From Hymenobacter glacieicola (GTDB lineage Bacteria > Bacteroidota > Bacteroidia > Cytophagales > Hymenobacteraceae), in the NCBI RefSeq assembly GCF_014640315.1, contig NZ_BMGS01000014.1:32277-96276 (forward strand): a stretch of 64,000 nucleotides of DNA, read 5' to 3'. Position 1 is the first letter of the stretch. The number at the start of each line of letters is the position of its first letter. Shown here one piece after another: positions 1 through 8,473 of the stretch. Below the pieces are notes generated by a model that saw only the letters and a program-made list of their open reading frames with translations, was not told the origin of the DNA and made no database searches. The position numbers and the translations under genes are program-made.

Positions 1-320
1 TCGGCCGGAATTCGGGTGATTTCGGTGCTCATGGCGGCAAGATACTTTAGGTATCATAATTAACACTTATGATGCCTAAACTTTCTTTGATGAAAATTTT
101 AAAGCCAAAAACCTTGATGGTCTAAAAAGCAAAGTGCAGTCCCACGTTACTTCTAGTAGCGTGGGACTGCACTTTGACTATATATTATTTTTAGTGTGAG
201 ATTTTCGACAGAGGACGGCAGGTGCGGGCGTAAAAGCTTTGGCAGAGGTCTGTAACCGCTACGGGTGTTTTTGAACTTGTATATTTACGCTCTTACTGTT
301 TTATCACTTCTACTACATTT
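1..320. other. Non-coding left edge with two hairpins
   Basis: No convincing gene is visible before the small secreted-protein gene at 321. A 13-bp inverted repeat with one mismatch lies at 46-58 and 68-80, and a much stronger hairpin at 130-176 is listed separately. The remaining sequence up to 320 is AT-rich and probably holds the promoter of the gene at 321, but no clear TTTG / TAnnTTTG pair could be assigned. Confidence 0.5.
130..176. terminator. Strong hairpin, probable bidirectional terminator
   Basis: The arms 130-150 and 156-176 pair over 21 bp with a single T-G wobble around a 5-nt loop. A T-rich stretch follows on the plus strand a few bases downstream. The stem is far longer than expected by chance, and a factor-independent terminator for a gene left of the window is the simplest reading. 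Confidence 0.6.
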
Positions 321-845
321 ATGTACAATCCGTACTCTTTTTTGCTGGCCCTTTATTTCTTGCCATTTGGCTACATCCCACACAAGGCAACACGTGGTAT
401 TTCACCAGCCCAAACTGCTGGAGCAACTCCCAACACAGCAACCGTTGCCATTGATGGCAAGCCATTTATTGTGGATGTCGCTGCCTCTACCTTAACATTG
501 AATACACAGTCGCGCTACCTCACCTTGACGCTGAACGCTACCACGGGTAGCCGAATACAGGTAATAGCCCAACTGGAGAATTTCAAGAAGACTCCTGGAC
601 GTTATGTCATTGCAGATCCCATCTCACCCAGTGGCCTTTACTTTACAGAGACTGTAAACAGCCGGGTTGAATCTTTCGAACCACGCATGTGCCCTGCGGG
701 TACCCGAACGGTTCACATTGAGGATTTCAATGAAAAGCAGCACCGAATCCGGGGCACTTTCAGCGGCATTGTTTGTAACGGGCGGGGCCGTACGGTACAA
801 GTCACTAAAGGAGAGTTTAATCTGCCATTTGAGACAGTTCACTAG
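321..845 (+). CDS. Small secreted protein, DUF6252-like beta-sandwich, function unknown
   Basis: This is a 174-residue protein with a short hydrophobic N-terminus (about residues 5-18) that could be a signal or anchor segment. The rest alternates short beta-strand-like stretches. The end, with an I-R-G-T-F-S-G core followed by a V-T-x-G-E-F-N motif, resembles the closing strands of small Bacteroidota proteins of the DUF6252 type, which are surface or periplasmic and uncharacterised. Two cysteines (in MCPAG and IVCNG) could form a disulfide outside the cytoplasm. It is convergent with the giant RHS-like gene at 915-6590 and the two share a perfect hairpin terminator. The family assignment is by pattern only and the function is unknown. 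Confidence 0.6.
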   Translation: MYNPYSFLLALYFLPFGYIPHKATRGISPAQTAGATPNTATVAIDGKPFIVDVAASTLTLNTQSRYLTLTLNATTGSRIQVIAQLENFKKTPGRYVIADPISPSGLYFTETVNSRVESFEPRMCPAGTRTVHIEDFNEKQHRIRGTFSGIVCNGRGRTVQVTKGEFNLPFETVH

Positions 846-847
846 GA

Positions 848-908
848 AATAAGCCGACAAGTAAAAAGCCCGAAGAAATTCTTCGGGCTTTTTACTTGTC
901 GGCTTATT
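848..908. terminator. Perfect 28-bp hairpin between convergent genes
   Basis: Arms 848-875 and 881-908 are perfectly complementary over 28 bp around a 5-nt AAATT loop, and the stem includes an A-run and a T-run that give a U tract on either transcript. It lies between the stop at 845 and the stop of the leftward gene at 915, so it serves as a bidirectional terminator. Confidence 0.9.
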
Positions 909-914
909 CAAGCA

Positions 915-3900
915 CTATTTTTTGGCTTGGCTGATCTTCGTGTTAGCCGCTGGTAATTGCGGAGCCAATATCCTGCTTGCTGCGCTTGTTTTAGAAGCAC
1001 CCGTTAAGTTTTGGTCATATCCCCCACTCGTGCAGTAGCCTCCTTCGTTCCGGGCTTCATCAAAATAGCTATTGTCCGAGTAATAGTAGCGGTAGGTATT
1101 CTGGTATACGCCATTACCTAAGTACTGCCCCCCAACACACCCGCTTTCAACGGCCGTTTCGCATTGCCCGTTGATCCACTTCCGATGGTAGCCAGAGCAG
1201 GGAGGACAATCTTCCGTATATTCCCCCTGTTCCCAATCCAACGCGTTATACGTGGGACTTTGGGTGTTCACGTCGCGAATGCGGTAGCGACGGTATCCCG
1301 TAGGAGAGCCGTCCGCGTTGGCCACGCATTCCGCTTGCCCAGTACGCACCCAGTTTGGTGTACGCATATGAGCATAGTTGTACCGGTTCTCCGTTACGAG
1401 CCGCTTGGCATTCACTGATTCATTCGGACGGTCTAAAACTTCTTTATAGACCCTTATTATCTTACCTGCCGCATCATATTGATAGTGCGTGAAGAGATTA
1501 TCATTGTTTAATACATAGGTAATCTGACCTGTGTGCAGATCATACGTATAGGCTGTCATGGGACTGGTCACGGGATGAAACCGGAAGTCATCCATGTAGA
1601 CCGTGCCAGTGCCTATATTACGGCACCCCACTATTAATTCTTGGTTAGTCGCCGTTACTGGAACTTGGATCAACAAATTAAGTAGATACCAATCCCCCGC
1701 TTTTTTGGTGCTGGTGCTCGCAATAGAAGCAGTTCCCAGTGATGTGCCATTGAGCGTAGCATAGAGTTGTCCCCCGCGCGTTGCTACATCACTCTTGTGC
1801 ACCCATGCGCTTAATTGGTAGCTCCGGCCAGCGGTAAAATCCTGATTACTGCCAGCAGTACCTCGGTAGGTGAAGCCTTGCTGCCCTCCTGTCATTTTAC
1901 TGCTATACTGCCCCGTGTGGTGAATCGTATCACGAGTGGCATTATTACGTACTTCTCCTCCAAAGTATCGAATACTCGAATTGCCCTCTACGGGCTGAAA
2001 TTCATCTTCTGCTCCCGAGTAGGCAATTTCGGTGTAGCGAGCATTCGGTGCGGTAGCCAGCGTTTTGGTCAAGTCATAGCCGGATTTGCTGGTCATATAC
2101 TGCCCGTTAAGGTCGCGTGATTCCGTTGGCCGGGAATACTGGTCATACCGCGTCGTCAGCCCAGTTCTGAGCCAGCCGGCATTCTGACCGTCAGGATACA
2201 ACCGGCTCCAATCAAATTCTACAAAACCGGCGTAGGTACCATCAGGATTCAGCCGGCTACCATTCCACACGAAGGACTCATATTGCCGCCAGATTGGACG
2301 TGGACCGCTTGAATTCTCATACCGATCTGTACTAGCGTTGTACGTACGATAGGTTTCCCAATTCGCTTTCCATGTTTGGAGGCCGGCTGAAACCAGAGAA
2401 TTTTTCGAGCCTGTTCGCTTGTACACGTACGTACCCGCCTCTTGGGAGAGCATGTTTCGATTGCCTGGCTGATCACTCTTGGGACCCATTGCTGCGTAGG
2501 GGGCCAGAGTATACGCGAGTACTGTTTTGGTGACGTACTCATCCCCCAAGGAATTCTTCACCCGCGTTTCGACTAATTGACCCGTCAGAAAGTCATAAAC
2601 ATCGTTGAAAGTGGTCACCTTCATGTTATTGGCCACGGTGGTGGTGGATGCCAGAATGGTGGGAATGTATTCCTTGGTTGACCGGTTCACCCGATAGTGA
2701 GTGCGCTGCAACATCTCGTTGGTCATCACTCCTTCCGTGAACTTGCCTTGACCAGCAATACCGTCTGTATTCAGAAGCGTGTTGGAATAGCCAAACGTAG
2801 ACGTAAATTCGAGTTCACCCCGCCGGTTGTATTTGCGGATAGCTTGTGGCTGTCCGAGCTTTCCTACATCTACTGTCGTGCGGTTATTGCGTCGTTCCAA
2901 GTACCGGCGAATATATTCGGTGCCATTCCTATCCGTGTACTTATATGGTATCCTTCCTAGATAGTCCCCGCTATATACATTACCTGGGGTAATGCGCACC
3001 ATTGTGGAGGCAGGGGTGAAGAAAGAAAATTCCTCCCGCTGATCGTGGTCTGCATCGTTATTGTTAGCAAACTGCCCTCGTAACACGGTCACCTTACCGT
3101 ACATAACCGGTGTGGAGGGATAGTCGTACCAACCGTCAAATTCCCGAGGTTCTCGCTTCACAAATTCGGGCTCTTTGGCAATGACTCCACTGCTGTTTAG
3201 AGCAGGTAATGTGCTGATGGCCTGTTGGTAACGGTAGCGTACTTGGTAGGCAGTGTTATTTTCATCAAGGGTAGTTACCGCTGCTACTCGAATGTCTCCC
3301 CCGTTGCGAATAAGTGGCAGTAGAGTGCTGACGCTCATACCTGTGGGGTAGTAGGATGAACACATATTACCTATATCCCCGCAGGGGGAAGGAGCATTCT
3401 CAGGATTTAACGTAATCGTGTTAGTACCTACACTCTGGACGGTTACCTCCTGGTCCTGATACAAGTAGGGACATTGAGGATAAGAAGTTGTCCAATACGG
3501 GTTGCCCGCCTGGTCTTCCGTTTGCTCTGAGCATTCTGCTTGGTACCCTGCCTGACCCGTTAGACGAAGTTTGTCATTTGGGCGTATATAATCCTGCAGA
3601 TTGCCGTAGAAGTTCTTTACCTGTAAAGTGGTTGAACAATCAGTATTGGAAAATTCAAATTTGGCAGTACCAAATTCGGAGACATGCGCATATTGATCCC
3701 GCTCATAACTAATTTGAGTCCTACTACCCAAAGGAGTAACAATTTCTGTTAAGGACCAGGCGGCTCCATCAGCGGAGGCTTGACTGAAGCTACTAGATAC
3801 AGCGTGGTTTGATTTACCGGCATACCCACCGCTATTATACATGCCGAAACCATCCCATTTCTCGATGCCATAACCGGGATTAACGCCGTAGTGGAATACG

Positions 3901-6590
3901 TAATCGGGGATCAACTTGGTGTTTTGAGGGCCATACGTAGAGATGCTCTCTAACGTGAGCTTGCCACTTCTGCCGAGCGTAGCTTGGGAGGGGTCTAAGG
4001 AAGGCAGCTGCGCTAAATTGGCGAACGAGTTCGGCGTACCGGGGCACAACCGATAACTATAGTGAAAGACGGTCCGCTTTAGAGCTCGCTCATTAAGAAA
4101 TGTCCGGATACGGGCATCCGACTCAATGTCATGCTGATCTAATACGTAGCGATACGTGTCATCATTCCGTAACTCACCGTCGGCTACCTGGGCATTGTTG
4201 GCGGTATTTTCACCGAAAGCTGGCAAATCGGTGTTGTCGCCCGGTTGCCGGATGCCGTTTGATATTCTAAGCTTTGCTAGATCTTCGTTATTGAGAATAA
4301 TAATCTCGTCTAGCCGTAACGAGGAAGAAGGAGCACGCTCGTTTCGCCGCAGATTCGTGGTGCCAGAAGGACTAAAATGTCCTCGCGCATCTGTGCGGGC
4401 ACTTTTGACGAATAAAGCGGTATGAGTGCGGGTACGAATGGAATTGAGGTAGTAGGTCTGTTTATGACCCTCCATGAAATTGGCCGAATTATCTTCTTCC
4501 GTGTAAGAAGTTCCTACGTACGGCTGGCGCCATTTGTAATGGGAGGAAAATTTACCATAGTCGAACTTTACCCAGCCTCCCCAATCCTTATCATCGACTA
4601 CCCCCTTGTCGCCGCGGTCTACATAGTCAGAAGAAGTAATGGCCGTCAGCAGCCACGTCGTAGCGTAAGCATAATCGCTGTAAGGAGAGCCCGTAATCGT
4701 CGTGGCTACGCCAGCCGAGCCTTGGGTCGGATTTTTTTCAACCGATTTAGTGAAGGTAGAGTAGTGATAGATAGGCAGCGAATAATGATAGGTGGTGCCA
4801 TCCTCGGCCGTAACGGCAAAGGCGCCAATACCCTTGCCGGGTAATGTTACCCGCCAGGGATTGTTCACCAGCGTTGAGGTAGTCAGGCTATCATAGATAG
4901 GTTCCTCCCAACAGCGCTCATTGGACCCATAGTCATCGGTGCACACTGTCCTGGTAGCGCCGGTGGGCTCGTATGACTTGGCGTAACGAGCTGTGGGTTT
5001 GTAATGCTCGAGCATGGCGCCATTCCCTTCAGTCGAGTTGGCATACTGCTGTAGAATTTCATCATTGGAGTACCAGGCTACGTGCTTTCCTTGTACTAAA
5101 GCGCGGCCACGTTGAGCAGGATCACTAGCTGTTGGGCTATGAATCCCCTTACGGGCGGGTGCGGTTGAGAGTGCAGTAGTATAGCGTGATTTGAGTCGGT
5201 CATCTTGTAGTACGAGCCCTCCCGCTTCTTCTTGGGTGCTGCTAAACCCAATGCCAATGTCACCGGCCCCATTAGCACCGGGTTGCTGGTGGTAATCATA
5301 GGTGTTAGCCGCACTATTTTCGTAGCGGAATGGTACCTTGTAGTCATCCAGGAATGGAGTTACGCTGTACTTATAGTGAATCTCGGTACCCTTTTTGGGT
5401 GTTGCTACACTTCCAACCTCTAAACGGTAGGGACGAATGCTCCCGGACACGCCGGCTCCCATCACGGAAAAGTCGTCATGTGCGACACTCACTGGGCGCA
5501 TGCTCGTTTCCCAGTAATTGCCATCGTCCGTAGGCTTAGACTCCTGATGGATATCGGCCCCCATTTCGCGGGTGATGGTTCCATTCGAGCCATTATTGTA
5601 GTAGTAATTGAACACCCGGGCTTTTTGGGGAGTGTTCCAGTATGAGCTATTATAAATTAGGGGAGCATCTTGTTCTCCTTGGTTAGTAGAATACGAGATG
5701 TCTTTGCTCAGGTCCTGAAAATAGAGAGAACCGTACATCTTCTCATCCTTCGTGTCATTATAGAAGATCCAGTAATTGGTATGCAAGAAGCGCTTTTCCT
5801 TTTTCATGGTTGGCTGACTAAAACCAGCACCTACACCACCAGCCCGCCCCAGCATACCTGCGGCAAGTCCACTTGCTACACCAATACCAAAGTTGGTGGC
5901 TACTTTAGCTCCCAGGGACATGGATTTTTGCGCAGTCTGAGCTCCTTTTGCTGCTGCTGAAACAGCACTGGAAGAGCCAAAAGAAGCGATGGTTAGAGCC
6001 GCCCCTACCATGGCAACGGGATCTGCACTGATGCCTTTGCCCTTAGTATACTTTACCCCAACTAATCCCCCAGAATTGATTTTACCTTGCTCCCACCCGA
6101 CAGTGGCCAAGCCTAGTAGATCAGCCGTGCCGCTATGGCCTGTTTCCGAATCCCATGCGAGATCTAATACACCAGGAACACCTCCATACCAGCCGCGGCC
6201 GATATCCTTACGATAGGTGGATGTGTACTGGTCCCCAGAAATGTCATCAGGATAGCCATTCAGACCACGCGCGATGGCGCCGGGATTGAGAGACCAGCCT
6301 AGTCCTACCCAGGAGGCTTCCTGCTCCAAGCGGATTCCTGCCCGATAAGTTAGAGGAATTGAAAAGCCCTGCTCAGGGCCAGGAACATCCAGAATAGGAA
6401 TATTATACGTGAAGTCCCCGGTCGTCATATTGACCATGTCAGTAGAACCGGGAGATTCATAATTAGTGAATTCCGGCTGACCTGGTCCCATCATAGCCCA
6501 GCTTACCGTGGGTGCTGCCAGATTGCCTAGAGTTTCCAGCAACAGAAAGCAGGAAATACCCCGTATCAACCGGCGGTTACGAAATAGCAT
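915..6590 (-). CDS. Giant RHS/TcB-like secreted protein without RHS core
   Basis: The 1891-residue protein starts with a signal peptide (residues 1 to about 32, ending in VSWA). Next comes the typical opening of Bacteroidota RHS-like proteins: F-T-N-Y near residue 41, then a V-G-L-G-W-S-L-N-P-G-A-I-A-R motif near residue 95. A hydrophobic Gly/Ala-rich stretch lies at about 190-250, YD/RHS-like beta repeats fill the middle, and a carbohydrate-binding-like beta-sandwich ending Y-M-D-D-F-R-F lies near 1590-1700. The C-terminus is Cys/Tyr-rich and ends in KISQAKK. No RHS-associated core (R-Y-Y-D-P ... D-P-D-G) or toxin domain is visible. This suggests a shell component (B-like) rather than the toxin carrier. 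It is the last gene of the leftward locus begun by the RHS toxin at 8474-14851, and the partnership is inferred. Confidence 0.85.
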   Translation of the reverse strand: MLFRNRRLIRGISCFLLLETLGNLAAPTVSWAMMGPGQPEFTNYESPGSTDMVNMTTGDFTYNIPILDVPGPEQGFSIPLTYRAGIRLEQEASWVGLGWSLNPGAIARGLNGYPDDISGDQYTSTYRKDIGRGWYGGVPGVLDLAWDSETGHSGTADLLGLATVGWEQGKINSGGLVGVKYTKGKGISADPVAMVGAALTIASFGSSSAVSAAAKGAQTAQKSMSLGAKVATNFGIGVASGLAAGMLGRAGGVGAGFSQPTMKKEKRFLHTNYWIFYNDTKDEKMYGSLYFQDLSKDISYSTNQGEQDAPLIYNSSYWNTPQKARVFNYYYNNGSNGTITREMGADIHQESKPTDDGNYWETSMRPVSVAHDDFSVMGAGVSGSIRPYRLEVGSVATPKKGTEIHYKYSVTPFLDDYKVPFRYENSAANTYDYHQQPGANGAGDIGIGFSSTQEEAGGLVLQDDRLKSRYTTALSTAPARKGIHSPTASDPAQRGRALVQGKHVAWYSNDEILQQYANSTEGNGAMLEHYKPTARYAKSYEPTGATRTVCTDDYGSNERCWEEPIYDSLTTSTLVNNPWRVTLPGKGIGAFAVTAEDGTTYHYSLPIYHYSTFTKSVEKNPTQGSAGVATTITGSPYSDYAYATTWLLTAITSSDYVDRGDKGVVDDKDWGGWVKFDYGKFSSHYKWRQPYVGTSYTEEDNSANFMEGHKQTYYLNSIRTRTHTALFVKSARTDARGHFSPSGTTNLRRNERAPSSSLRLDEIIILNNEDLAKLRISNGIRQPGDNTDLPAFGENTANNAQVADGELRNDDTYRYVLDQHDIESDARIRTFLNERALKRTVFHYSYRLCPGTPNSFANLAQLPSLDPSQATLGRSGKLTLESISTYGPQNTKLIPDYVFHYGVNPGYGIEKWDGFGMYNSGGYAGKSNHAVSSSFSQASADGAAWSLTEIVTPLGSRTQISYERDQYAHVSEFGTAKFEFSNTDCSTTLQVKNFYGNLQDYIRPNDKLRLTGQAGYQAECSEQTEDQAGNPYWTTSYPQCPYLYQDQEVTVQSVGTNTITLNPENAPSPCGDIGNMCSSYYPTGMSVSTLLPLIRNGGDIRVAAVTTLDENNTAYQVRYRYQQAISTLPALNSSGVIAKEPEFVKREPREFDGWYDYPSTPVMYGKVTVLRGQFANNNDADHDQREEFSFFTPASTMVRITPGNVYSGDYLGRIPYKYTDRNGTEYIRRYLERRNNRTTVDVGKLGQPQAIRKYNRRGELEFTSTFGYSNTLLNTDGIAGQGKFTEGVMTNEMLQRTHYRVNRSTKEYIPTILASTTTVANNMKVTTFNDVYDFLTGQLVETRVKNSLGDEYVTKTVLAYTLAPYAAMGPKSDQPGNRNMLSQEAGTYVYKRTGSKNSLVSAGLQTWKANWETYRTYNASTDRYENSSGPRPIWRQYESFVWNGSRLNPDGTYAGFVEFDWSRLYPDGQNAGWLRTGLTTRYDQYSRPTESRDLNGQYMTSKSGYDLTKTLATAPNARYTEIAYSGAEDEFQPVEGNSSIRYFGGEVRNNATRDTIHHTGQYSSKMTGGQQGFTYRGTAGSNQDFTAGRSYQLSAWVHKSDVATRGGQLYATLNGTSLGTASIASTSTKKAGDWYLLNLLIQVPVTATNQELIVGCRNIGTGTVYMDDFRFHPVTSPMTAYTYDLHTGQITYVLNNDNLFTHYQYDAAGKIIRVYKEVLDRPNESVNAKRLVTENRYNYAHMRTPNWVRTGQAECVANADGSPTGYRRYRIRDVNTQSPTYNALDWEQGEYTEDCPPCSGYHRKWINGQCETAVESGCVGGQYLGNGVYQNTYRYYYSDNSYFDEARNEGGYCTSGGYDQNLTGASKTSAASRILAPQLPAANTKISQAKK

Positions 6591-6735
6591 AATCTTATGG
6601 GAGTATTAGTTTTTCAAGCGAAAAAACAAGCGGAGTAAGAAATCGGCAGGCAGTTAACGCGTTCTATTTGGCTAATTCTAGCCAATCTGCCCTAGGTTAA
6701 GCAATGAACAGAAGCGATCGAGGAATCCAGTGAGT

Positions 6736-7191
6736 TTACCTATATGTAGCAGCATGCTGCGAATCGTACTGGGTGTTAAGGCCAGTGATAATATCGTCCG
6801 TAAGATCAGCGCCTTCGGCGGCGTAAACAAGATTCCCCTGCTCCGTAGCCCCAAGAATAAGGTGGTAACTGTGCTCCCGGCCATACTGTTTGATGTAGGC
6901 ATTCACCTCTTGGAGAACCTGCTGATTAAGACGTGCTTCCTCAGTGGCGGCTCGCTGTTGAATGGCCGCTTGGTATTGAGCAAGTTGCTCGGCGGGAGCC
7001 TGCTCAGTTCGTAGGGAGTCAAAACGGGCTTGCCACTCTTGAGCTTTGGCTTTAAACTCAACTTGGCGAGGAGAAGCTCCGTGGTACTGCTGCAATATTT
7101 TAGTCGGGTTGATATACCCGATCTTGTTGGAGGAACAGGCAAAACAGCTACTCAATATGCCTGCAAGAAAAATACTATACGGGTACTTCAT
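6736..7191 (-). CDS. OmpH/Skp-like lipoprotein
   Basis: The protein has 151 residues, a lipoprotein signal peptide with a lipobox ending in F-A-C (Cys19), then K-I-G-Y-I-N-P-T-K-I-L-Q, the start pattern of the OmpH/Skp periplasmic chaperone family, followed by a charged Gln/Glu/Ala-rich helical segment (about residues 40-100). Skp chaperones escort outer-membrane and secreted beta-rich proteins through the periplasm. It lies between the two giant RHS genes on the same strand, so a role in export or folding of RHS proteins is an attractive inference. Lipid anchoring is unusual for classical Skp, which is soluble. Confidence 0.75.
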   Translation of the reverse strand: MKYPYSIFLAGILSSCFACSSNKIGYINPTKILQQYHGASPRQVEFKAKAQEWQARFDSLRTEQAPAEQLAQYQAAIQQRAATEEARLNQQVLQEVNAYIKQYGREHSYHLILGATEQGNLVYAAEGADLTDDIITGLNTQYDSQHAATYR

Positions 7192-7225
7192 AGAAATGGA
7201 AGCAGCTACAGAACAGCTGATGGTA

Positions 7226-7834
7226 CTAAAATTTGAGTTTAGGCAAATTGGTTAAAGCCTCCTCGCGGAATGGAAACCGCAAAGAGCCGAGCTGAAACTG
7301 GGTATCGTGGTAAGCTAGTGTGAACCCATGTGTTAAGTCCAATTGATGGGTATCAAATACTAGTAATACCGTGGAACGGCCAGTGGTACCGTATTGTCGA
7401 GGATATAGTGCAGCTAAAGCTGCCACTGAATCATGTTGGGGCTTCACGGTAACAACGTATACGTCCTGCGCAATACCTGAATTGAGATAGGTAAGGGCAC
7501 GAGTGAACAGGGGTTGATCCGTGATGTACTGGTTTTCGATTTCCGCTTTGTTCTGGGCTAGTGACAAGACGAGGTATGTCTTGCCCGCGTAATTTCGTCG
7601 CACCGAATCAATGACCTTGGATGAAATATTAGAAGTAGCAACCAACTCTTGGGCCACTAGCAGATCCGTTGGCTGATACGTGCAGCATACCGTCACTGAA
7701 CTTATTTCCCGAGTATGTGACAAACCGTTGGATGGTTCTTGCAGATACATTTTGTACGTTGCTTGATCCATTGACTGAGAGCACCCCAAAAATATAAGGC
7801 AGCTATAGCAAGCCAGGTGAATACGAAACATCAA
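7226..7834 (-). CDS. Putative lipoprotein of the RHS locus, unknown function
   Basis: The 202-residue protein has an N-terminal hydrophobic segment with a lipobox-like L-G-C at Cys18. The mature part has no motif I recognise. A stretch with T-Y-L-V-L-S-L, then V-Y-V-V-T-V near residue 123, suggests an alpha/beta fold. It sits 34 bp upstream of the OmpH-like lipoprotein gene and 199 bp downstream of the candidate immunity gene, all leftward, so it is probably part of the RHS locus. Function is unknown; accessory surface or immunity roles are both possible. Confidence 0.65.
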   Translation of the reverse strand: MMFRIHLACYSCLIFLGCSQSMDQATYKMYLQEPSNGLSHTREISSVTVCCTYQPTDLLVAQELVATSNISSKVIDSVRRNYAGKTYLVLSLAQNKAEIENQYITDQPLFTRALTYLNSGIAQDVYVVTVKPQHDSVAALAALYPRQYGTTGRSTVLLVFDTHQLDLTHGFTLAYHDTQFQLGSLRFPFREEALTNLPKLKF

Positions 7835-8033
7835 AGTGAACTATCAATGAGCAGAATAATGAGTGTTATACTATTTGTTCAGCAAATGCGTACGGCATAT
7901 CACCATCGCAATGGCTCCAAGCAAAGTATTTTTTTATTCAAGTTGGTTTTTACCTTCCAAATTAGTGCTTTATTAAATTCACAAGAAAAGATTTGCTTGA
8001 GAGTAAAAACATGTAGTGATAAAAAACAATGAC

Positions 8034-8462
8034 TTATGTATTAAATTTTTTCTCTTGGAGTGTTAGTAAATACATTATTAAATCTTTAATGCTCCCGCAG
8101 GATGATATATTACTAACAATTTCTTCGTACGATATATTGCCATGATAATGCTTTTTTCTTTTTATTACTTCTGATAAAAAGTTATTTAAGGATAATTCTT
8201 TTAAATCACGGATTAAGTTTAGTTTGATGCGAACCTTTTGATTTAAAAAAATATTATAACCCCCAAATAAACCTATGCCATGTATTTTTTCAACGGAAGT
8301 AATTAAAAATTTATAATTACTTGAATCAACTATGAAGCTGTCATTAAAAAAATTATTTTTTAATGCCTTTGCATTTGCTGTTGTTAAATCTTCTTCACTC
8401 TTATATATATATGGCCTTGATTGATTTGTAAATAAGGCTACTGGGAATACTATTTCATTCAT
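8034..8462 (-). CDS. Candidate immunity protein for the RHS toxin upstream
   Basis: The 142-residue cytoplasmic protein has no signal peptide and a very AT-rich sequence full of Asn, Lys and Ile codons, unlike the neighbouring giant genes. It starts 11 bp after the stop of the RHS toxin gene. That position, composition and size are typical of immunity genes paired with polymorphic-toxin C-termini. I recognise no family. The helical C-terminus (about residues 80-138) ends in LQEKKFNT. The assignment rests on position and composition only. Confidence 0.65.
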   Translation of the reverse strand: MNEIVFPVALFTNQSRPYIYKSEEDLTTANAKALKNNFFNDSFIVDSSNYKFLITSVEKIHGIGLFGGYNIFLNQKVRIKLNLIRDLKELSLNNFLSEVIKRKKHYHGNISYEEIVSNISSCGSIKDLIMYLLTLQEKKFNT

Positions 8463-8473
8463 GGTTTGTTTTT

